Assembly: GCA_024206355.1 (NCBI GenBank)
Contig: JAAGZM010000721.1
Location: 1 to 11,899, forward strand
DNA from: Gammaproteobacteria bacterium
GTDB taxonomy: Bacteria; Pseudomonadota; Gammaproteobacteria; Enterobacterales; GCA-2746155
Length of the DNA stretch: 11,899 nucleotides
Reading direction: 5' to 3'
Within the stretch, counting starts at the first letter, position 1. Every line of letters begins with the position of its first letter. The notes under the pieces are model-generated. The model did no database searches. It was not told the origin of the DNA and worked only from the letters and a program-made list of their open reading frames with translations. Positions 7,454 through 11,899 of the stretch are shown here, piece by piece. A program made the translations under genes and the position numbers.

Positions 7454-8683
7454 TTAACCTCCAGCTATTGCTATGGATTGTTTTAGAGTTTCAATAAATT
7501 GAATAACTTCATCTGTAGAATTGTAGAAGCAAAATGACACTCTGAGCACACCCGCATTATTGAGCTTACGAACTAATGGCATAGCACAGAGTTGTCCACT
7601 TCTGATTGCAATATTTTGCTCATCAAGTAGAGCAGACAAATCCATCGCATTTATATTATTGATACTGAAAGAGATGATGCTGCTCGATTGTTTAGCTGTA
7701 GAATGAAGTTTTATATTATTAATTTCTAACAGTTTTTGTTTTGCAAGTTGAGTTAGATATTGTTCATGTTCAAATAGTGATTTGCGGTCAAGACTGTTGA
7801 TAAAAGTTAGTGCTTTAGAAAGTGCAATTATGCCACTTATATTGGGTGTCCCTGCTTCAAACTTTAAAGGCGCTGGTTGAAAATTAGATGATGTAAAACT
7901 AACAGTTTTAACCATCTCTCCTCCTGTTTTCCAAGGTGACATTGCTTCTAATAAGTTGAGTTTACCATATAAAACACCTGTGCTTTCAGGAGCGAAGCAC
8001 TTATGCCCAGAAAAGACATAAAAGTCACAATCTAACTGTTGAACATCAACAGGAATATGAGCAACAGCTTGAGCGCCATCTACTAAAACTATTGCTCCTA
8101 CCTTATGACAGAGTTCAATAATTTCTTTTATCGGATTTACTGTACCTAGAACATTTGATATATGCGTGATGGCAACTAGTTTAACTTTACTATTAAGCAG
8201 TGAATTCAGTGCTAGTAAATCTATTTCTGCAGTTTCAGTAATTGGTATAATTTTTAGAGATACGCCTTTGATTTTACACAGTTGTTGCCAAGGAATAAGG
8301 TTAGCGTGATGTTCCATTTTGCTGATTAGAATTTCATCACCTGCAGTCAGGTTATCCATTCCCCAACTATTTGCAACAAGATTAATAGCTTCTGTAGCCC
8401 CCGAGGTCCAAATAATTTCTCGTTTATTTTTTGCATTGATAAAATGACTACAAACTAAACGAGCATCTTCGTAGCGTCGAGTGAGGTTATTCGCTAAGGA
8501 ATGAGAAGAGCGATGGACGTTTGCACTGCCATTTCTCCAAAGCTCATTAATACAGTCGATGACAACAGCGGCTTTTTGAGTAGTAGCCGCATTATCAAGA
8601 TATATTGGATTAGATTTTGACGAGTTATGACTATAGAAAGGAAAGCTTTCTCTAATCTGCAATAATTGCTCAGAACTTAGCAA
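7454..8683 (-). CDS. csdA: CsdA-type cysteine desulfurase (SufS/CsdA class, PLP-dependent)
   Basis: This enzyme removes sulfur from L-cysteine, giving alanine and an enzyme-bound persulfide that is handed to CsdE. The 409-residue protein is a class V aminotransferase fold of the SufS/CsdA group. It shows LDNAATTQK (29-37), SGATEAINLVANSWG (94-108), MEHHAN (123-128), DGAQAVAH (202-209), the PLP lysine K228 in FSGHK, EAGTPN (276-281) and the catalytic C366 in RSGQLCAMP. LLEAMSPW and VSF near 244-263 resemble CsdA more than SufS. The residues after the lysine read CFAPESTGVLYG where E. coli has LYGPTGIGVLYG, and leucine replaces the histidine before C366. The start at 8683 is TTG, without an ATG alternative near the N-terminus or a good ribosome site; another TTG lies seven codons on. 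It follows pykA by 18 bp and is probably cotranscribed with it. Confidence 0.88.
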   Translation of the reverse strand: MLSSEQLLQIRESFPFYSHNSSKSNPIYLDNAATTQKAAVVIDCINELWRNGSANVHRSSHSLANNLTRRYEDARLVCSHFINAKNKREIIWTSGATEAINLVANSWGMDNLTAGDEILISKMEHHANLIPWQQLCKIKGVSLKIIPITETAEIDLLALNSLLNSKVKLVAITHISNVLGTVNPIKEIIELCHKVGAIVLVDGAQAVAHIPVDVQQLDCDFYVFSGHKCFAPESTGVLYGKLNLLEAMSPWKTGGEMVKTVSFTSSNFQPAPLKFEAGTPNISGIIALSKALTFINSLDRKSLFEHEQYLTQLAKQKLLEINNIKLHSTAKQSSSIISFSINNINAMDLSALLDEQNIAIRSGQLCAMPLVRKLNNAGVLRVSFCFYNSTDEVIQFIETLKQSIAIAGG

Positions 8684-8701
8684 TGGCTTTAAGATACTAA
8701 T

Positions 8702-10147
8702 TTAAGAGACATGGCCAGCGACAAGTATTTTCATTGCATTAGTCTCACCATCGACGCCCATGTGCTCACCTTTTGTTAGTATGACTATTTCACCTTTTTT
8801 AAGAATTCCTTGAGATATTAATTCATCAACAGCACAGCGGTTAACATCTTTACTTTTTACAGAGGTTACATCAAAAGGTAGAGCTTCGACACCTCTATAT
8901 AGTGCTATCTTACGGCGCGTTCTTTCATGTCGAGTTAGTGCATAAATCGGCATTCCGGAGCTTATTCTAGACATCCACAATGGTGTAGCCCCTGACTCAG
9001 TCAAGCACAGTATTGCTTTAACACCCTGCAAATGGTTTGCTGTGTACATGGTTGCCATAGCAATAGCTTCATTGGTAGTTTTAAACTCACATTCAACTCG
9101 GTGGCTAGAAACTAGAGCAATTTTTTGGTGCTCAGCACCCATACAAACACGCGACATGGCTTCAACAACCTGTATAGGATACTCTCCGGTTGCTGTCTCA
9201 GCTGATAACATTACTGCATCAGTTCCATCTAGAACCGCATTAGCAACATCGAAAACTTCCGCTCGTGTAGGAACGGGAGCTGTGATCATTGATTCCATCA
9301 TCTGTGTGGCAGTAATAACGATTCTGTTTAGTGTTCGTGCTCGTTTAATAATATGTTTTTGTACACCGATAAGTTCAGCATCACCAATTTCAACACCCAA
9401 ATCACCTCGGGCTACCATTACTACATCACTGGCTAAAATTACTTCATCCAATAACTGATGATCCATGACCACTTCTGAGCGTTCTATCTTTGCAACGACA
9501 CTTGCTTTACTTCCAGCTTCTCGCATAAGCTTTGTGGCTTCGTAAATATCTGCAGCACTACGGGGAAATGAAACCGCCAGATAGTCAACATCAATATCCG
9601 CCGCAATTTTTATATCTTCACGATCTTTGTCTGTTAGGGCAGGAGCAGATAATCCGCCGCCTTTTCTATTAATACCTTTGTTGTTTGATAGAGGTCCGCC
9701 TAAAGTAACTTTACAATGTATTCTTGGTCCTTCAACTGTATCGACAGTCATTTGCACGCGACCATCATCGAGTAATAGTAAATCACCTTCTACAACATCT
9801 TCAGGCAAATCTTTATAGTCAATACCAACGTGTCCCTGATCGCCATCTTTATCACCAAGAGATGCATCTAATACAAAATCATCATCATCTTCTAGTTCTA
9901 TTTTGTCATTTTTAAAGCGAGCTATACGAATTTTCGGTCCCTGTAAATCGCCCAAAACTGCAACCCATTTATTGTGTTTTGCCGCAATTTCTCTGACAAG
10001 ATTTGCTCTAAATTTATGATCATCAGCTTCGCCGTGAGAGAAATTTAACCTTACAACATTGGCACCAGCCAATATAAGTTGCTCTAGAACTTCTGGGTTA
10101 TCGGTTCCTGGTCCTAATGTGGTAACAATTTTAGTGCGGCGTTTCAT
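8702..10147 (-). CDS. pykA: Pyruvate kinase, PykA type
   Basis: Pyruvate kinase converts phosphoenolpyruvate and ADP to pyruvate and ATP at the end of glycolysis, as a cytoplasmic tetramer. The 481 residues are colinear with E. coli PykA. They begin with RRTKIVTTLGPGTDN and continue with NFSHG (35-39), GDLQGPKIR (66-74), the phosphoryl-transfer lysine in AKIERSE (K220, with metal ligand E222), MVARGDLGVEIG (244-255, D248) and TATQMMESM (279-287). The GGPLSNNKGINRKGGGLSA stretch and the whole C-terminal domain are present, so the enzyme should be full length. PykA enzymes are usually allosterically activated (AMP/sugar phosphates in E. coli); that is family knowledge, not visible here. The ATG at 10147 has AGGA 7 bases upstream. 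A TATACT at 10199-10194 could be a -10, but its -35 is poor. Pyk is 97 bp beyond metJ, with no terminator seen between. Confidence 0.95.
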   Translation of the reverse strand: MKRRTKIVTTLGPGTDNPEVLEQLILAGANVVRLNFSHGEADDHKFRANLVREIAAKHNKWVAVLGDLQGPKIRIARFKNDKIELEDDDDFVLDASLGDKDGDQGHVGIDYKDLPEDVVEGDLLLLDDGRVQMTVDTVEGPRIHCKVTLGGPLSNNKGINRKGGGLSAPALTDKDREDIKIAADIDVDYLAVSFPRSAADIYEATKLMREAGSKASVVAKIERSEVVMDHQLLDEVILASDVVMVARGDLGVEIGDAELIGVQKHIIKRARTLNRIVITATQMMESMITAPVPTRAEVFDVANAVLDGTDAVMLSAETATGEYPIQVVEAMSRVCMGAEHQKIALVSSHRVECEFKTTNEAIAMATMYTANHLQGVKAILCLTESGATPLWMSRISSGMPIYALTRHERTRRKIALYRGVEALPFDVTSVKSKDVNRCAVDELISQGILKKGEIVILTKGEHMGVDGETNAMKILVAGHVS

Positions 10148-10244
10148 TAGAGCTTCCTGTAATTCTGGCAGTAAATTGAGAAGTGTTGATCTTAGTATAT
10201 AGGATAGGCACTTAATAATATCAGTAATGATTGCTATTTATTAG

Positions 10245-10517
10245 TTAACCTTTCCCCCAATGTTCCGGTTCAGGATTATCTTTATACAATTCTTTGTCAG
10301 AAGGTAGAGGTTGCCCTGTGTATGCATGAAGAAAGGCTTCGCATAATAATTCGCTATTTGTAGCATGTCGCAAGTTATTCACTTGTCTTCTTGTTCTTTC
10401 GTCGGTTAATATTTTTAGTACACTCAAAGGAATAGAAACGGTAACTTTTTTTACGGAACCTTTTTTCTTACCATGTTCTATATAGGGATTAAGGTAATTG
10501 CCATCCCATTTATTCAT
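10245..10517 (-). CDS. metJ: MetJ, methionine regulon repressor, with a short C-terminus
   Basis: MetJ is the ribbon-helix-helix repressor that uses S-adenosylmethionine as corepressor and binds arrays of 8-bp met boxes. Residues 1-80 align without gaps to E. coli MetJ. The DNA-contacting beta strand KKVTVSI (23-29) is intact, as is the nearly invariant block LTDERTRRQVNNLRHATNSELLCEAFLHA (37-65). The protein is only 90 residues against 105 in E. coli. It ends in PEPEHWGKG and lacks the segment that carries the third helix. Reading the other frames past this point gives nothing resembling the missing tail, so a simple frameshift is unlikely. I choose the ATG at 10517, which has AAGGA 7 bases upstream and matches the E. 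coli start; a TTG two codons earlier (10523) is almost on the ribosome site. Five met boxes upstream indicate autoregulation. Confidence 0.94.
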   Translation of the reverse strand: MNKWDGNYLNPYIEHGKKKGSVKKVTVSIPLSVLKILTDERTRRQVNNLRHATNSELLCEAFLHAYTGQPLPSDKELYKDNPEPEHWGKG

Positions 10518-10551
10518 TGTCAAATCCTTATTTAGACATAAATTCGGGACT

Positions 10552-10581
10552 ATTGTACACGTTTGTAATATTAGACGTCTA
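10552..10581 (-). promoter_or_regulatory. Putative metJ promoter overlapping the first met box
   Basis: On the minus strand, TAGACG (10581-10576, four of six matches to the -35 consensus) and TACAAT (10557-10552, five of six to the -10) are 18 bp apart. Transcription would start near 10545, about 28 bases before the metJ ATG. The -35 lies inside the met box closest to the gene, so bound MetJ would block RNA polymerase. Confidence 0.5.
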
Positions 10582-10612
10582 GCATGTTAGAGGTTTAGAC
10601 GTATAAAAGTCT
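10573..10612. promoter_or_regulatory. MetJ operator: five contiguous 8-bp met boxes
   Basis: Read on the plus strand, five adjoining octamers fit the met box consensus AGACGTCT: AGACGTCT (10573, perfect), AGCATGTT (10581), AGAGGTTT (10589), AGACGTAT (10597) and AAAAGTCT (10605). Matches are 8, 4, 5, 7 and 6 of 8. The octamers on either side match poorly, so the array is bounded at five. MetJ dimers bind such arrays cooperatively, one per box. The position between the transporter stop and metJ, over the likely promoter, points to autorepression. Confidence 0.85.
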
Positions 10613-10634
10613 ATGATAAGAACACAAAAGCACT

Positions 10635-11810
10635 TTATTTCTTAAAGCTAAATATAACTTCGTTTCCTAGCATCGGAGATGCCGGAATATTTCTTGAAAG
10701 GATAAGAGAAAGAAATGCAATCAAAGCACCAATCCAAAAAACCAGTGATGGATTGACTAGCCAAATCAAGCCAAAGCTAGCAGGGACAATAACTGCAGCT
10801 ATATGATTGATAGTGAAACTCACACCTAAAGTTGCTGCAATATCAGCTGGATCGGCAATTTTCTGGAAGTATGTTTTAATGGCTATAGCCATAGCAAAAA
10901 ACAGATGATCGATGATATAAAGTATCGCTGCAAAATTGGCATCATTAACCATTGCATAACATGAAAAAATTAATATCAAGCCGCAATATTCTATGGTTAG
11001 TGCATTACGCTCACCTATTTTTGCAATAATTTGGCCAATCTTTGGTGCAACATAAAGATTAATAAGGTGATTAACTAAGAATAATAAACTGATATTTGCT
11101 ACTGAGTAATGGAATTTTTCTACCATTAAGAAGCCAGCAAAAACCATAAATATTTGACGTCTAGCTCCACTAAGAAATACTAATATGTAATAAAGCCAAT
11201 ATCTTTTTCTAAGAAAGAGTTTCTTTGTTTGCTCAACAGGCGTTTTGAATCTCGGGAAAAAAATTGTTGTTATGATCACTAATATTAGCCCAGAACCTCC
11301 TGATAAAAGATATATCCACTGATAACTAATAGAAAATTGTTCCATCAATAACCAAATTGATGCATAAACGAAAAGAGCAGATAGCGAGCTAATAGCGAGC
11401 ATTTTCCCCATAAACACTGCAGTCTTGGATTTTGGTATCCATTGTAAGATGAGTGACTGTCTTATGGTTTCAAAGTAATGGAAGCCAATAGACATGATGA
11501 AGGTTGTTGATAATAAACCAATACTGGATGGAAAGAAGCCAGTCAAGGCGACTCCTATAGATAATAGCGCTAGCGATATCATTGCGAGGAGTTGCTCACT
11601 AATAATTAGAAGGACCAGAATAACAGTGAAAGCAAGAAAGCCTGGAATTTCTCGAACACTTTGTAATAAGCCAATGTCTGCGCCTGTATAGGCGGCATGT
11701 TCAATAACAAAGTTATTAAGCAATACATGCCAAGTAGAAAATGTCAGTGGCATTATTACCGACATGATCATCAACATACTACGTTCATTGAGCCATTTAT
11801 TAGAGTGCAT
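10635..11810 (-). CDS. MFS transporter, substrate unknown
   Basis: This is an inner-membrane protein of 391 residues with about 12 hydrophobic helices, near residues 12-33, 46-70, 73-92, 96-118, 134-156, 164-185, 205-229, 236-258, 270-287, 290-312, 325-349 and 353-372. A basic loop between helices 6 and 7 (about 186-204) divides it into the two halves of a major facilitator. I recognise no drug-efflux or sugar signature, so the substrate remains unassigned. Transcription runs toward metJ: the stop is 117 bp before the metJ ATG, with the met boxes between and no clear terminator, so readthrough is possible. No met boxes are seen upstream of this gene. The ATG at 11810 has no ribosome site, and a TATTAT (11824-11819) ends only 8 bases before it, so the message may be leaderless. 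Alternatively translation may begin at M12 or M14. Confidence 0.75.
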   Translation of the reverse strand: MHSNKWLNERSMLMIMSVIMPLTFSTWHVLLNNFVIEHAAYTGADIGLLQSVREIPGFLAFTVILVLLIISEQLLAMISLALLSIGVALTGFFPSSIGLLSTTFIMSIGFHYFETIRQSLILQWIPKSKTAVFMGKMLAISSLSALFVYASIWLLMEQFSISYQWIYLLSGGSGLILVIITTIFFPRFKTPVEQTKKLFLRKRYWLYYILVFLSGARRQIFMVFAGFLMVEKFHYSVANISLLFLVNHLINLYVAPKIGQIIAKIGERNALTIEYCGLILIFSCYAMVNDANFAAILYIIDHLFFAMAIAIKTYFQKIADPADIAATLGVSFTINHIAAVIVPASFGLIWLVNPSLVFWIGALIAFLSLILSRNIPASPMLGNEVIFSFKK

Positions 11811-11855
11811 AGTTGATCATAATATGATTCTACTGAGACTAACAATAGGGAAGAT

Positions 11856-11876
11856 GGTAAATTGTTAAGATTTACC
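11856..11876. repeat. 21-bp perfect dyad upstream of the transporter gene
   Basis: GGTAAAT (11856-11862) and ATTTACC (11870-11876) form perfect 7-bp arms around a 7-bp spacer. The dyad lies about 46 bp upstream of the transporter ATG, where an operator would be expected. No T-run follows it, so it does not look like a terminator. The protein that might bind it is unknown. Confidence 0.4.
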
Positions 11877-11899
11877 TAATGAATGTTTTTGTTGCAGCG

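Noticed and set aside
10148..10244. Possible terminator between metJ and pykA
   Set aside because: Only AT-only or 4-bp stems (for example ATCA/TGAT) are present, without a following T-run.
10518..10523. TTG start for metJ two codons before the chosen ATG
   Set aside because: It would leave only one base between the AAGGA site and the start codon; the ATG at 10517 has normal spacing and matches the E. coli MetJ start.
11879..11899. Plus-strand ATG with a frame open to the window edge
   Set aside because: Only seven codons are visible with no convincing ribosome site, so it cannot be supported as a gene.

Overview
This is an AT-rich window, and every gene I can support lies on the minus strand, so transcription runs from right to left. 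The proteins point to a gammaproteobacterium. MetJ is essentially restricted to that class, and PykA, CsdA/CsdE and the AcnD/PrpF form of the methylcitrate pathway all resemble gammaproteobacterial versions (Shewanella and enteric-like). I cannot name the genus. There are no tRNA or rRNA genes, insertion sequences, phage genes or CRISPR arrays; this is chromosomal housekeeping and catabolic territory.

Layout in the direction of transcription: (1) a 12-helix MFS transporter of unknown substrate (11810-10635). (2) metJ, the methionine repressor (10517-10245), preceded by five contiguous 8-bp met boxes (10573-10612) that overlap its likely promoter. (3) pykA (10147-8702), csdA (8683-7454) and csdE (7453-6980), closely packed with 18 bp and then 0 bp between genes. 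They encode pyruvate kinase and a cysteine desulfurase/sulfur-acceptor pair. (4) A gene-free stretch (6622-6979) holding a strong promoter flanked by two copies of a 10-bp perfect palindrome, TTGTCGACAA. (5) A methylcitrate operon: a GntR/FCD regulator (prpQ type, 6621-5914), then prpB, prpC, acnD and prpF, ending at base 4.

The methylcitrate operon is complete for its characteristic steps. PrpC condenses propionyl-CoA with oxaloacetate. AcnD dehydrates 2-methylcitrate and PrpF isomerises the resulting 2-methylaconitate. A general aconitase encoded elsewhere (AcnB in known cases) rehydrates it to 2-methylisocitrate, which PrpB splits into pyruvate and succinate. This is the AcnD+PrpF variant that replaces PrpD. 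The regulator gene is first in the operon, and its promoter is bracketed by matching palindromes, so the simplest model is autoregulation of the whole regulator-plus-enzymes unit.

I found no undescribed biological system. The points most worth a second look are regulatory architecture (palindromes on both sides of the prp promoter, and a five-box met operator on a metJ with no metB beside it), a MetJ lacking the usual C-terminal end, and a CsdA with altered residues next to both catalytic residues and a weak TTG start.
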